From Limnohabitans parvus II-B4 (GTDB taxonomy: Bacteria > Pseudomonadota > Gammaproteobacteria > Burkholderiales > Burkholderiaceae_C): a stretch of DNA of 64,000 nt. This document shows positions 1 through 8,724 of the stretch, one piece after another (the first letter of the stretch is position 1; each line of letters opens with the position of its first letter). The notes beneath the pieces were generated by a model. That model was not told the DNA's origin. It did no database searches and saw only the letters and a list, made by a program, of their open reading frames with translations. The position numbers and the translations under genes are program-made. The DNA is taken from assembly GCF_003063455.1 (NCBI RefSeq), contig NZ_NESN01000001.1:620001-684000 (forward strand), given 5' to 3'.

Positions 1-1
1 T

Positions 2-1141
2 GCATGTATAGGCATTTACAAGCTGGTGGCCCTTCCTCGTTCTGCGAACATGCAACGAGTACATTCACAAGAATGGCCCGTGTTGGTTGGTTTGTTGGTA
101 CTGGCCCTATGCCTCACAGCACTGAACCTTTTTCATGGCGAGCGTTGGGCGATTTACCACCTGCCAGTGGCCATCTTTTTGACTCTGCCGATTTTCTGGG
201 CACTCAGCTCGTATGATGCCAATCCCCATGCCTTTTGGGCGGGGGCATCCGCAGGTGCGCTGATTGCCGCAGCCATTGCAGGCTACGAAGTTTTATTGTT
301 GGGTGCTGAACGTGCTGGATATCTTGTACACAACCCCATTCCCTTCGGCTCCATAGCCATGTGCTTGGCCGCCGCCTCTGTCATTGGCTATGAGTCCAAA
401 CAACGCCTGAGGTCATGGCTCAATGTGTGGGCGCTGACGGGCTTAATGGCTGGGGTAATAGCCGCCGTTTTGAGCGGGAGCAAAGGCTGCTTGCTGGCGC
501 TGCCGGTGTTGGCTTATTTGGTGTACATCAAGTGCATACGGCCACTGGCGATTGCACGTGTTTGGCTGCTGCTGAGCGTTCTATTGGCCTTGTCCGTGTT
601 GACCTTCCTTGCTGCAGACAGTTATTTGGTGAGCCGCGTCCAAGATGCGGCACGGGGAGCCATGATCTGGTTGGACAATGGGCAGGTGGTGGAGGGCTCT
701 GTTGGGCCGAGGCTGGAGCTGATCCGCTTTGCGTTTGATACCGCCATGATCAACCCACTGACCGGCATTGGCCGCGACAGTATGGTGTCGATGCTGCAAG
801 CGTCGGCCACGAATGGCGCGTATGACCCCTTCATTGCCCAGCTACACACGGTACACAACGAACTCCTGAACATTTGGGTGACCAAGGGACTGCTGGGGCT
901 GCTGGCCATGAGCTCCATGTATGGTTTGAGCCTGTGGTACTTCTGGCGTATCCGACACCACGCCGACACACACGTTCAAAACATCGGGCTCATGGGCATG
1001 AGCCTGTGCTTGATGTACCTGATCTTCGGTCTGAGCGAGGTCGCCTTGCAGCTGACCTTTTTCAGGAACTTCTTTTTGGTGACGCTCGTGTGCTTGTTGG
1101 GTATGGCACACGCGCACAAAAGCCAACACACAAACTCTTGA
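2..1141 (+). CDS. O-antigen ligase-like membrane protein (5' end probably outside the window)
   Basis: A multi-pass membrane protein, about 380 residues visible, of the O-antigen ligase/polymerase (Wzy_C/WaaL-like) type. Such proteins transfer or polymerise undecaprenyl-linked glycans at the periplasmic face. Hydrophobic segments alternate over the whole length. The large periplasmic loop near visible residues 230-290 carries an Arg-rich start and a His-Asn-Glu-Leu-Leu motif typical of the family. The reading frame is open to the window edge; internal starts are a GTG at 26 and an ATG at 50. Relatives have further N-terminal membrane segments, so I infer the gene begins upstream. It faces the LPS glycosyltransferase operon across IS debris. 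Ligase versus polymerase cannot be decided from sequence. Confidence 0.75.
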   Translation, partial: ACIGIYKLVALPRSANMQRVHSQEWPVLVGLLVLALCLTALNLFHGERWAIYHLPVAIFLTLPIFWALSSYDANPHAFWAGASAGALIAAAIAGYEVLLLGAERAGYLVHNPIPFGSIAMCLAAASVIGYESKQRLRSWLNVWALTGLMAGVIAAVLSGSKGCLLALPVLAYLVYIKCIRPLAIARVWLLLSVLLALSVLTFLAADSYLVSRVQDAARGAMIWLDNGQVVEGSVGPRLELIRFAFDTAMINPLTGIGRDSMVSMLQASATNGAYDPFIAQLHTVHNELLNIWVTKGLLGLLAMSSMYGLSLWYFWRIRHHADTHVQNIGLMGMSLCLMYLIFGLSEVALQLTFFRNFFLVTLVCLLGMAHAHKSQHTNS

Positions 1142-1234
1142 GAACAACGTCAAGCGCAGCAGGCTGAAGTGGACCTCGAATTTGGGACAGGTGTTTGAGT
1201 AGTCGCCTCTGAAAAATTCACTTTCTAGCCCCCG

Positions 1235-1450
1235 TCAAGGCCATTTATCCGGACTTGAGCGAGCTGCCAACACAGATCTGCCGCAATTGACGGTCAAGTT
1301 GCCCAAAACCACTGGCCCACAGCAGAGCCCAAAAAGGTCGATGCCCTTTTTAGCGATCATGCGCAGCAGCCAGCGGATGTTGAAGCCCGCAGCGCACAGC
1401 ACTGCATGCAAACTGTCGCCCAGTGAGCCTTTGAGGTGGCACCTGTTCAT
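1235..1450 (-). pseudogene. IS5-family transposase C-terminal remnant
   Basis: The minus-strand frame reads like the C-terminal end of IS5-type DDE transposases, with the recognisable stretch RCHLKGSLGD, then HAVLCAAGFNIRWLLRMIA. Only about 70 residues remain, with no catalytic DDE residues and no start of its own. Upstream it is joined at about 1450 to a fragment of a different IS. It lies between the O-antigen ligase gene and the GT25 gene and is a fossil, not a functional element. The rest of 1142-1624 holds no gene I can support. Confidence 0.75.
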
Positions 1451-1482
1451 CCGGGTGAAAAATGGTTTGATTTCTTACTCAT
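1447..1482 (-). pseudogene. IS3-type transposase orfA start remnant (11 codons)
   Basis: A minus-strand ATG at 1482 encodes MSKKSNHFSP followed by Gly and a stop. These residues match the start I recall for IS3-family OrfA proteins (MSKKSKHFSPE...), and similarity ends exactly where the IS5-like fragment begins. I read this as a junction of two different IS remnants. The match is short, so the assignment rests on recognition rather than on length. Confidence 0.45.
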
Positions 1483-1624
1483 AACACCATCTTCTCGAAG
1501 TGTGGAGTCTCCTCAAAACCGGGGAGATTCAAACCAGCTGCAGACAATTAGGACTTCATGGGCTCCATTCGAGCAATAGCACCCTCCATGTTGATGTTGT
1601 GTTGTGCGCTCATGGGTAGGCGGT

Positions 1625-2374
1625 TCATTTGGATAACCAATACTGTAAAACCGCATAAGAAAGACGAGAAAGCTCAGTCCGCAGCCGATACAAATGGGTT
1701 GGCCAACGTTTGCGTCCACGAAATTTCAAATTGGGGACCGATCCAGGAACAATGGTGGTTGCAACTGCTTCGTTGTGAATCACTGGAAAGGGGCTCACAG
1801 CCATAACCTTAATTTGGTATTTCCACCCAAGATCGAACTCGTGATCATAGGGAAGCGTCATCGGTAAAAGTTTCTCGCTGTAGGCTAGAGCGGCCGTGCG
1901 GTTGATCAAATACGCACTGGAGCAGGTGCATTTACTGAACATCACAGCCAAACCATATTTGGCGTTCAAATTGAACACGGAGACAGGTGTACCCGAATGT
2001 ACGCCGGAGAGTTTGACCATGTCCCATTTTTGGGGATGCCGCATCAGTTCATGGACGGCGTCCACAAACCCCTCACCAAAGATTGCATCATCTTCCAAGA
2101 TCAAAGCAAACGGTGCATCGGAATACAAAAAGGTTTGTATCGCCTTCACATGCGACAGATAGCAGCCCAGCTCGCCGGGCAGCGAAGGCTTACCGTGCTT
2201 TCTTTGATAGGTGTGCTCATCAATACAAGCCTTTTGCTCTGGACTGGCTTGTTTTCCATCGACGGCAGGAATTCGCATGAACGGCAAACCAAGCCCATCC
2301 AACTGATGGGTAATAGCATCCAATCGGTCTTTGGATCGATCCAAATTGATTACGTATGTCTGTAATTCGCTCAT
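1625..2374 (-). CDS. Glycosyltransferase family 25 (LPS/cell-surface glycan)
   Basis: About 249 residues. GT25 enzymes (LgtB/LpsA type) add hexoses, usually galactose, to lipooligosaccharide at the inner membrane. The start TYVINLDRSKDRL near residues 5-17 is the family signature, GELGCYLSH follows, and the nucleotide-sugar/metal motif LEDDA sits near residue 92. I chose ATG 2374 because it forms an ATGA overlap with the stop of the upstream GT2 gene; the longer frame to 2464 would lie inside that gene. Last gene of the minus-strand LPS operon. Base composition is somewhat more AT-rich than its neighbours, common for LPS glycosyltransferases. Sugar and acceptor specificity cannot be read from the sequence. 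Confidence 0.85.
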   Translation of the reverse strand: MSELQTYVINLDRSKDRLDAITHQLDGLGLPFMRIPAVDGKQASPEQKACIDEHTYQRKHGKPSLPGELGCYLSHVKAIQTFLYSDAPFALILEDDAIFGEGFVDAVHELMRHPQKWDMVKLSGVHSGTPVSVFNLNAKYGLAVMFSKCTCSSAYLINRTAALAYSEKLLPMTLPYDHEFDLGWKYQIKVMAVSPFPVIHNEAVATTIVPGSVPNLKFRGRKRWPTHLYRLRTELSRLSYAVLQYWLSK

Positions 2375-3246
2375 TGAAAAGGATTTTGGTAGTTGATGAG
2401 CCCGCGAAACCGCCCCACCATTCGGGCAATATGTTTGGGCGAAGGCAACAGAACGCGGATGCACAAGGCCAACGTTGTTACCCCAATAAGGCGATGACGC
2501 TTCTTGGAAGCTTCATGCCCACCAAAATGCTTCGCAACAAAAGTGATCTTGGACTGCGCATGGTGATAGCCGCGCCAGTACTCGCTGCGCCATGGCGACT
2601 TGCCTTTGACCGAGCCGCGCGAACGGTGCAAGGCCTGCACCTGCGGGACGATGACCATGGGCAAACCAGCTTGGAAGAAGCGCAGGCAGAGATCGTCGTC
2701 CTCGTAATACAAGAAAAACGTTTCATCAAAAAACCCTGTGGACCGGCAAGTACTCATGCGCAACAACATGGCCGCGCCGCACACAAAGCCCACGCTGGCC
2801 GGGCCGCTGGCTGCTGGCCCTTTGGAGACCCAGAGGGTGCTGGGCCAACGGTAGTTCACCTCGGGCTGGCCATGGGCATCGACCAACTGCGGGGCCAGCA
2901 TGGCGGCTTCGGGGAACTGGTCGGCGGCGGCCAACAGCTGCTCCAACTGCGCCTCCGACATTTCACAGTCGGGGTTCAGCAGCAAAGCGAATGGCGTTTG
3001 CACTTGGGCCAAGGCGCGGTTATTCGCTGCCCCAAAACCGAGGTTCCGCTCGTGCGCCAGAACGGTGGCTTGCGGCCAGCGTGCTTGGGCTTGGGCGGCG
3101 GTGTCGTCGCCGCTGGCGTTGTCCGACACGATGAGGTGCGGGCAATGCTGCAAAAGCGGGTGCAGCGCGGCCAAACAATGGGCGCTGTTGTACGTGACCA
3201 CAATGACAGTCACGGGGCTCAAAAGGGAGGGTGCGGAGGGGCTCAT
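2371..3246 (-). CDS. Glycosyltransferase family 2, rhamnosyltransferase-like
   Basis: About 291 residues, a single GT-A domain. Key features are VTVIVVTYNSA near the N-terminus, the nucleotide-sugar motif SDNASGD, LLNPDCEMS (the DXD-type position) and the later YYEDDDLCLR motif typical of rhamnosyl/galactofuranosyl GT2 enzymes. The ATG at 3246 overlaps the waaA stop as ATGA and the gene ends in an ATGA overlap with the GT25 gene, so translation is probably coupled across all three. Likely builds LPS core or O-antigen on the cytoplasmic side. The donor sugar is not determinable here. Confidence 0.87.
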   Translation of the reverse strand: MSPSAPSLLSPVTVIVVTYNSAHCLAALHPLLQHCPHLIVSDNASGDDTAAQAQARWPQATVLAHERNLGFGAANNRALAQVQTPFALLLNPDCEMSEAQLEQLLAAADQFPEAAMLAPQLVDAHGQPEVNYRWPSTLWVSKGPAASGPASVGFVCGAAMLLRMSTCRSTGFFDETFFLYYEDDDLCLRFFQAGLPMVIVPQVQALHRSRGSVKGKSPWRSEYWRGYHHAQSKITFVAKHFGGHEASKKRHRLIGVTTLALCIRVLLPSPKHIARMVGRFRGLINYQNPFQ

Positions 3247-4541
3247 GGGTGTGTGGTGCTCAGCAGTAATTGTGCACAGGCACGGGCAGCGCCCTGCCCT
3301 TGGGCCAGCCACCGGCGTGCAGAGCCTTGGGCTGTTTGCGCTGTTTCAGGCTGGCTGACCCAGCACTGCGTGGCGGCCCAAGCCTCGGCCATGCTGTGTA
3401 CGCAAATGGCTGCGCCATACTGCTCAGCTTGAATGGCGGCTTCGGCGAAGTTGAAAGTGTACGGTCCCATGACGATGGGGCAGCCACAGGCTGCGGCCTC
3501 GATCAGGTTTTGCCCACCCAGAGGCTCAAAGCTGCCGCCCAGCCAAGCCACGCTGGCCAGTTGGTAGTAAGCCTGCATCTCGCCCAGCGAGTCGCCCAGC
3601 CAGACGGTCTTGGGCTTGGCTGCGGGCACTGACTCGACGGGCCACTGGCTGCGGCGCTGCACCGACCAGCCAGCTGCTTCGATCAATTGAGCCACGGCGT
3701 TAAAACGTTGCGGGTGACGCGGCACCACCAGCCACTGTACCGACGCTTGCTCTTGGGGGCTAATCTGGTCCAGCAAGGCAAGCCACTGTGCCTCTTCGCC
3801 TTCGCGGCTGCTGGCGAACATCACCACCGGACGTTGGGTGCCGGCGCGCCACTGCTGACCCAAGGCAGCTTGGCTTGGGTCGATCTGGATGTCGTATTTG
3901 AGGTTGCCCATCACCGCCGTCACGGGTGCGCCCAGCTGGCACAAGCGCTGGGCATCGGCTTCGGTTTGCGCCAAGACGCCGGTCAAGCGGCCATAGGCGG
4001 GTAAAGCCAAGGCCCTTTGTCGCAGCGCTTTACGCAAGCTGCGCTCGCTCATGCGGGCGTTGACCAAGTGCACAGGCAAGCCTCGCTGCGCGCACGTGTG
4101 GATGAGTTGCGGCCAGACTTCGGTTTCCAGCAGCACACCCATGCACGGCTGAAAATGGTCCAAGAACCCTTGCACCGCGCTGGGCATATCCCAAGGTTGC
4201 CATGCTTGCACGTCACCCGCTTGCAAAAGCCCCAGCCCTTCGGCACGCCCCGTAGCAGTTCCGTGGGTGAGTAAGATGCGAACTCCGGGGGATTGCTGGC
4301 GCAAGGCCTTGATCAAAATGGCAGCTGCACGCGTTTCACCCAAAGAAACGGCGTGCACCCACACAGCGCCTTTGGAGGCTGGTATGCCGGGGTAGATCCC
4401 CCAGCGCTGCTCAATGTGCTTTAAATAGCCGGACTCTTGTGCCCCACGGCGGCGCAGCTTGCGTTTGAGCACAGGCACTAAGAGCCACATGGCCCAGCCA
4501 TAGAGCCACAGGGATGCACGTTGCAGCAAGCTCAGGCGCAT
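3243..4541 (-). CDS. waaA: 3-deoxy-D-manno-octulosonic acid (Kdo) transferase
   Basis: 432 residues, usual length for WaaA/KdtA. It transfers Kdo from CMP-Kdo to lipid IVA, linking lipid A to the core at the inner membrane. An N-terminal membrane anchor spans about residues 8-26. The acceptor-site motif HAVSLGE lies near 63-69 with its catalytic-base Glu, and the C-terminal GT-B nucleotide site reads GGSFEPLGGQNLIEAAA. The 3' end overlaps the GT2 gene by ATGA and the 5' end overlaps the upstream GT4 gene by 10 bp. It anchors the function of this operon as LPS core synthesis. Confidence 0.95.
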   Translation of the reverse strand: MRLSLLQRASLWLYGWAMWLLVPVLKRKLRRRGAQESGYLKHIEQRWGIYPGIPASKGAVWVHAVSLGETRAAAILIKALRQQSPGVRILLTHGTATGRAEGLGLLQAGDVQAWQPWDMPSAVQGFLDHFQPCMGVLLETEVWPQLIHTCAQRGLPVHLVNARMSERSLRKALRQRALALPAYGRLTGVLAQTEADAQRLCQLGAPVTAVMGNLKYDIQIDPSQAALGQQWRAGTQRPVVMFASSREGEEAQWLALLDQISPQEQASVQWLVVPRHPQRFNAVAQLIEAAGWSVQRRSQWPVESVPAAKPKTVWLGDSLGEMQAYYQLASVAWLGGSFEPLGGQNLIEAAACGCPIVMGPYTFNFAEAAIQAEQYGAAICVHSMAEAWAATQCWVSQPETAQTAQGSARRWLAQGQGAARACAQLLLSTTHP

Positions 4542-5611
4542 GCGGTGTCAAACAGTTGCTGGTACACGCGGCCAATGCCCTCGGCCTCTCGGGCCAGCGA
4601 AAAATGCTCAGTCACCCGGACACGCGCAGCCTCACCCATTTGGACCGCATGCTGCTGATCGCGCAGCACGGACAACACCGCCTGGGTCAGTCCTCGCACG
4701 TCGCCGGTGTCCACCATTTCACCGGTCTCGCCGGGTATGGCCAATTGGTCAAAAGCCCCTGTGCGTGAGCAGACCAGCGCACATCCCGTTGCCGCCGCCT
4801 CAAATGGCGTCAGGCCAAACGGTTCGTAGCGCGGGCAAGCCACGCAAAGCAAGCAACGCTGGTACCAACGGTGCACTTCGCCTGCAGGCACTTCGCCCAG
4901 AAAGACAATGCGATCGTGCAGGCCGGCTGCGTCGATCTGTTGCTGCAGGTCTTGTTGATAGGCCTGGTGCTGGGCTTGTGCCAAGCCCGCGATCACGGCC
5001 GTGGCACCCGGCAGCTGGGGCAAGGCCTGGATCATGGCCTGCACAAACACATCACTGCCTTTGTCAGGGCGCACCCGGCCAAACACGCCAATGCCGTACT
5101 GACCGGGCAAGCCCGAGTCGGCCCATGCTGTGAGTTTGTCCGGTGGCGGACTGAAACGAGACAGATCAATGCCGTGGGGCACCACCGCCGTGGTGTTGGG
5201 CACAAAGCTGGCAGCCAAGGGCGTGGTGGAGATGACCGCGTCCATTTTGGAAATCAGCCAGCGCGGAAAGCGGCCATGCAAATGCTGAGCGGCCGAGGTA
5301 AACACCAGTTTGATCGGCAGACGCAAAACATCACGGGCAAAAATAGCGGCCATCATTTCCGGGTCACGCCGCACATGCCAGATGCGAAAAGGCCGCCCTT
5401 TTGGCGGTTTGCGCGACAGGGCAATCGCCTGACCCAGCGTCATGCCATCGATGCCATTGGACATGCGCGTGCCACAAAAACCCAAGCGCCACTGCTTGGC
5501 TTGCAAGGGCACGAGCGCGTTGATGGTGGCTGAGACGCCGGTATAGCGTTGCTTGAGGTTGAACACGATGACCTCGGGGTCAGTGCTCAACAAAGAATCA
5601 GGTGTGTTCAT
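4532..5611 (-). CDS. Glycosyltransferase family 4 (GT-B fold), LPS core type
   Basis: About 359 residues with the GT-B architecture of GT4 glycosyltransferases. The C-terminal domain starts with GVFGRVRPDKGSD and contains the EX7E nucleotide-sugar site in EPFGLTPFEAAATG. I chose ATG 5611. An in-frame TTG at 5641 would overlap the phosphomannomutase stop and is a possible alternative. It lies between phosphomannomutase and waaA in one operon, so I infer that it uses a mannose-derived or related sugar for LPS core; this is context only. Confidence 0.82.
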   Translation of the reverse strand: MNTPDSLLSTDPEVIVFNLKQRYTGVSATINALVPLQAKQWRLGFCGTRMSNGIDGMTLGQAIALSRKPPKGRPFRIWHVRRDPEMMAAIFARDVLRLPIKLVFTSAAQHLHGRFPRWLISKMDAVISTTPLAASFVPNTTAVVPHGIDLSRFSPPPDKLTAWADSGLPGQYGIGVFGRVRPDKGSDVFVQAMIQALPQLPGATAVIAGLAQAQHQAYQQDLQQQIDAAGLHDRIVFLGEVPAGEVHRWYQRCLLCVACPRYEPFGLTPFEAAATGCALVCSRTGAFDQLAIPGETGEMVDTGDVRGLTQAVLSVLRDQQHAVQMGEAARVRVTEHFSLAREAEGIGRVYQQLFDTACA

Positions 5612-5637
5612 GGATGGTTCTTTATGGACTGATCCGC

Positions 5638-7041
5638 TCAATGCGCCGAAGCCTGAATCTGCGCGTCAGGCTTGACCGAGCGCAACAGCGCCAGCATGTC
5701 ACCCTCGATGCGGTGCAAGGCCGCTTCGGTTTGGCCTTCAAAGCGCAACACCAGCACCGGCGTGGTGTTGGAGGCGCGGATCAAGCCGAAGCCATCTGGC
5801 CAGTCCACACGCAGGCCGTCGATGGTGAAGACTTTGGCAGGGGCCTTGAAGGCATCGCCGGCCAGCACCTGCAAAGCGCTGGTCACGCTGTGCGGTTCGC
5901 CTTCGGCGCAAGCCACGTTCAGTTCGGGCGTGCTGAAGCTGGTGGGCAAGGCGTTCAGCACCACGTTGGCATCGGGTGATTGGCTGACGATTTCGAGCAA
6001 GCGGCAGCCTGCATAAGTGCCATCGTCAAAACCGTACCAACGCTCCTTGAAGAAGATGTGGCCGCTCATCTCGCCGCCCAAAGGGGCCTGGCCGCCTGCA
6101 GCCTCAATGGCCCGCATCTGGGCCTTGATGAGGGAGTGGCCTGTCTTGTACATCAGGGGCTTGCCCCCTGCGGCCTCGATGGCCGGAGCCAGGCGCTGCG
6201 AGCACTTCACGTCAAACAAAATGGTGCCACCCGGCACGCGACTCAACACGTCTTGTGCAAACAACTGCATCTGGCGGTCGGGGTAGATGTTGTTGCCGTC
6301 TGCGGTCACGATGCCCAAACGGTCGCCATCGCCGTCAAAAGCCAAGCCCAATTCAGCGCCAGTGGTTTTCAGGGCCTGCATCAGGTCTTGCAGGTTTTCG
6401 GGTTTGCTGGGGTCGGGGTGGTGGTTGGGGAACTCGCCGTCGACCTCGCTGAACAGCTCGATCACTTCGCAGCCCAGGGCTCGGAAGATGCCGGGAGCCG
6501 AAGCACCCGCGATGCCGTTGCCCGAGTCGATCACGATTTTCATGGGGCGAGACAACTGGATGTCGCCCACGATGCGCTGCGTGTAGTCGGCAAGCACATC
6601 CAGCTGACTGACGCTCCCGCCATCCTGCAGCTGCCAGGTTTCGGTTTCCATCATCTGGCGCAAGGCCTGAATCTCGTCGCCATAAATGGCGCGGCCGGCC
6701 AGCACCATCTTGAAGCCGTTGTAGTCCTTGGGGTTGTGGCTGCCGGTCACCTGGATGCCGCATTGGCAAGCGGTGTTGGCCGCAAAGTAGAGCATGGGCG
6801 TGGTGGCCATGCCGATGTCGATGACCTGGATGCCTGCGGCCACCAGGCCTCGGATCAGCGCGGCCGTCAAACTGGGGCCGCTCAGGCGGCCATCGCGACC
6901 CACGGCCACCGTGGTCTGGCCTTCGGCCTGCGCCTGGGTGCCAAAAGCCTTGCCCAGGCCCTCGGCCACGGCTTCATTCAGGGTCGACGGCACCACGCCA
7001 CGGATGTCATAGGCTTTGAAAATCGAGGGGGTGACTTGCAT
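5638..7041 (-). CDS. algC: Phosphomannomutase/phosphoglucomutase
   Basis: 467 residues, the AlgC/ManB family. It interconverts sugar 6-phosphates and 1-phosphates in the cytosol, feeding GDP-mannose or UDP-glucose into LPS and exopolysaccharide. All four landmarks are visible: active phosphoserine loop TGSHNP (Ser about 101), metal loop DGDGDR, sugar-binding GGEMSGH, and phosphate-binding RASNTTP near the C-terminus. ATG 7041 starts the conserved MQVTPSIFKAYDIRG; a longer frame to 7116 lacks homology. First gene of the minus-strand LPS operon. The symbol is by family; E. coli-type naming would be manB/cpsG. Confidence 0.93.
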   Translation of the reverse strand: MQVTPSIFKAYDIRGVVPSTLNEAVAEGLGKAFGTQAQAEGQTTVAVGRDGRLSGPSLTAALIRGLVAAGIQVIDIGMATTPMLYFAANTACQCGIQVTGSHNPKDYNGFKMVLAGRAIYGDEIQALRQMMETETWQLQDGGSVSQLDVLADYTQRIVGDIQLSRPMKIVIDSGNGIAGASAPGIFRALGCEVIELFSEVDGEFPNHHPDPSKPENLQDLMQALKTTGAELGLAFDGDGDRLGIVTADGNNIYPDRQMQLFAQDVLSRVPGGTILFDVKCSQRLAPAIEAAGGKPLMYKTGHSLIKAQMRAIEAAGGQAPLGGEMSGHIFFKERWYGFDDGTYAGCRLLEIVSQSPDANVVLNALPTSFSTPELNVACAEGEPHSVTSALQVLAGDAFKAPAKVFTIDGLRVDWPDGFGLIRASNTTPVLVLRFEGQTEAALHRIEGDMLALLRSVKPDAQIQASAH

Positions 7042-7243
7042 GGGATGAACCAATAAAAAAGGCCACAGAGGCCGACCTTGGGGTTGCACCTGCATTGTAG
7101 GCGGCAAGCGGTTCAAAATCGGACCCTAAGCACCGACTTGAAACCCACCAAGCCACTCAACCATGGCCTGTATTTGTGGCTAACATGAACACTTTTCGCA
7201 GTTGCTAGCTGCCCCATTCGCCTTCACGCCGAAACGCCTGCCC

Positions 7244-7744
7244 ATGAAACTCACCGACACCCTTCGCCTCGACAGCCCTTTGGGGCCGATGATTCTGACG
7301 GCCACGCCCCAGGGTGTGAGCGGTGCTTGGTTCGAAGGCCAGCGCCATGAGCCCAGCGAGGTGGACATGCAAAATTGGACGCCCAACGCCGCCAACCCCC
7401 TGTTGCAAGAGACTAAAAATCAATTACTGGCCTATTTCGCTGGCCAATTAAGCACGTTCGATTTGCCTCTGGATTTATCTGCCGGCACCCCGTTTCAGAA
7501 ATCGGTTTGGCAGGCCTTGCTGTCCGTCCCGGCAAGCCAGACACGTAGCTATGGCGATCTGGCACGGCTTTTGGACAAGCCCAAGGCGGTGCGCGCCGTG
7601 GGCGCAGCCGTGGGTCGCAACCCGGTGAGTATCATCGTGCCCTGCCACCGCATTCTGGGTGCGGGCGGCCAACTCACAGGTTACGCTGGTGGGTTGTGGC
7701 GCAAAGAAGCGCTGCTGGAACTTGAAGGCCACAAGGCTGTCTGA
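7244..7744 (+). CDS. ogt: Methylated-DNA-[protein]-cysteine S-methyltransferase
   Basis: 166 residues, single-domain Ogt type without the Ada N-terminal domains. It repairs O6-methylguanine by transferring the methyl group to its own cysteine, a suicide reaction. The acceptor sits in PCHRI (Cys 134), preceded by the RAVGAA-GRNP helix and followed by the GYAGGL turn. ATG 7244 begins conserved sequence; an upstream TTG at 7202 is unlikely. It is divergent from the LPS operon and followed 12 bp later by a DMT exporter gene, probably co-transcribed. Confidence 0.95.
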   Translation: MKLTDTLRLDSPLGPMILTATPQGVSGAWFEGQRHEPSEVDMQNWTPNAANPLLQETKNQLLAYFAGQLSTFDLPLDLSAGTPFQKSVWQALLSVPASQTRSYGDLARLLDKPKAVRAVGAAVGRNPVSIIVPCHRILGAGGQLTGYAGGLWRKEALLELEGHKAV

Positions 7745-7756
7745 AAACTCTCCCCA

Positions 7757-8653
7757 ATGACCACTTCTCACGCCAAAGGCTGGCTGGCCGACTTCCTGAT
7801 CCTGGCCGCCATCTGGGGCTCTTCTTTTTTGTTCATGCGTGTGGCGGCGCTGGAACTGGGCGCTTTGCCTACCGCCGCCATTCGGGTGGCCATTGCCTCG
7901 GTCTTCCTGCTGCCCCTGATGCTGGCCAAAGGCCATTGGGCCGAGCTGCGCCAACACTGGAAGCCCGTGCTGTTTGTGGGCGTGCTCAACAGCGGGATTC
8001 CCTTCGCGTTGTACTCGTTTGCCGTGATGCACATCACCACGGGTTTTTCATCCATCCTGAACGCCACCGTGCCCTTGTTTGGCGCGCTCGTCGCTTGGGT
8101 TTGGCTGGGTGACAAACCCAGCCTGTCGCGCACCGTGGGTCTGGCCATCGGCTTTGGCGGCGTGGTGCTGTTGGCGGGTGGGCAAGCCAGCTTCAAGCCC
8201 AACGCCTCGGGCATTGCCCCAGCCTGGGCCGTGCTGGCCTGCCTGGCGGCCACCACTTGCTATGCGCTGGCCGCGAGCTTCACCAAAAAACACATCCCCA
8301 GCCTGCCGCCATTGGTCACCGCCACCGGCAGCCAGATCGGCGCCACGCTGGCGTTGGCCTTGCCTGCGCTGTGGTTCCGCCCGGACCACTGGCCCAGCGC
8401 ATCGGCCTGGGGGGCATTGCTGGTGGTGGGGGTGCTGTGCACAGGCGTGGCCTACATCCTGTATTTCAAGTTGATCGAGAACTCGGGGCCTGCGCGGGCG
8501 CTGACGGTCACCTTTTTGGTGCCGGTTTTTGCCATCGCTTATGGGGTGCTGTTTCTGGGTGAAACCGTGACCGCCTGGATGCTGCTGTGTGGTGCCGTGA
8601 TTTTGGCAGGCACCGCCCTGTCCAGTGGGCTGGTCAAGCTGCCGGGGCGTTGA
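7757..8653 (+). CDS. EamA-family (DMT superfamily) transporter
   Basis: 298 residues with ten predicted membrane helices forming two EamA repeats. The first begins ADFLILAAIWGSSFLFMR and the second near AWAVLACLAATTCYAL. Such proteins export amino acids or other metabolites across the inner membrane; the substrate cannot be inferred. It closely follows ogt on the plus strand and converges on an RlmN-like gene, with a repeat pair between them acting as the likely transcription boundary. Confidence 0.88.
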   Translation: MTTSHAKGWLADFLILAAIWGSSFLFMRVAALELGALPTAAIRVAIASVFLLPLMLAKGHWAELRQHWKPVLFVGVLNSGIPFALYSFAVMHITTGFSSILNATVPLFGALVAWVWLGDKPSLSRTVGLAIGFGGVVLLAGGQASFKPNASGIAPAWAVLACLAATTCYALAASFTKKHIPSLPPLVTATGSQIGATLALALPALWFRPDHWPSASAWGALLVVGVLCTGVAYILYFKLIENSGPARALTVTFLVPVFAIAYGVLFLGETVTAWMLLCGAVILAGTALSSGLVKLPGR

Positions 8654-8663
8654 ACAGAAAGAC

Positions 8664-8724
8664 GTCGGACCTGAAGGTGCCGACCTACAGGACAGATTTG
8701 TAGGTCGCGGGCTTCAGCCCCGAC
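8664..8724. repeat. REP-like inverted repeat pair
   Basis: Two 26-bp arms in opposite orientation, 8664-8689 and 8699-8724, agree at 20 of 26 positions and share the ends GTCGG and CGACCTACA. Each arm has its own small palindrome (CTGAAG core). The pair lies between convergent genes and could fold into a stem-loop. It resembles GTCGGGCTGAAGCCCGAC-type repeats common in this bacterial group. The stop codon and last codons of the RlmN-like gene lie inside it. Confidence 0.7.

Noticed and set aside
2356..3432. Plus-strand open frame across the GT2 gene and neighbouring ones
   Set aside because: High-GC antisense shadows with no homology; the minus-strand genes show clear glycosyltransferase motifs.
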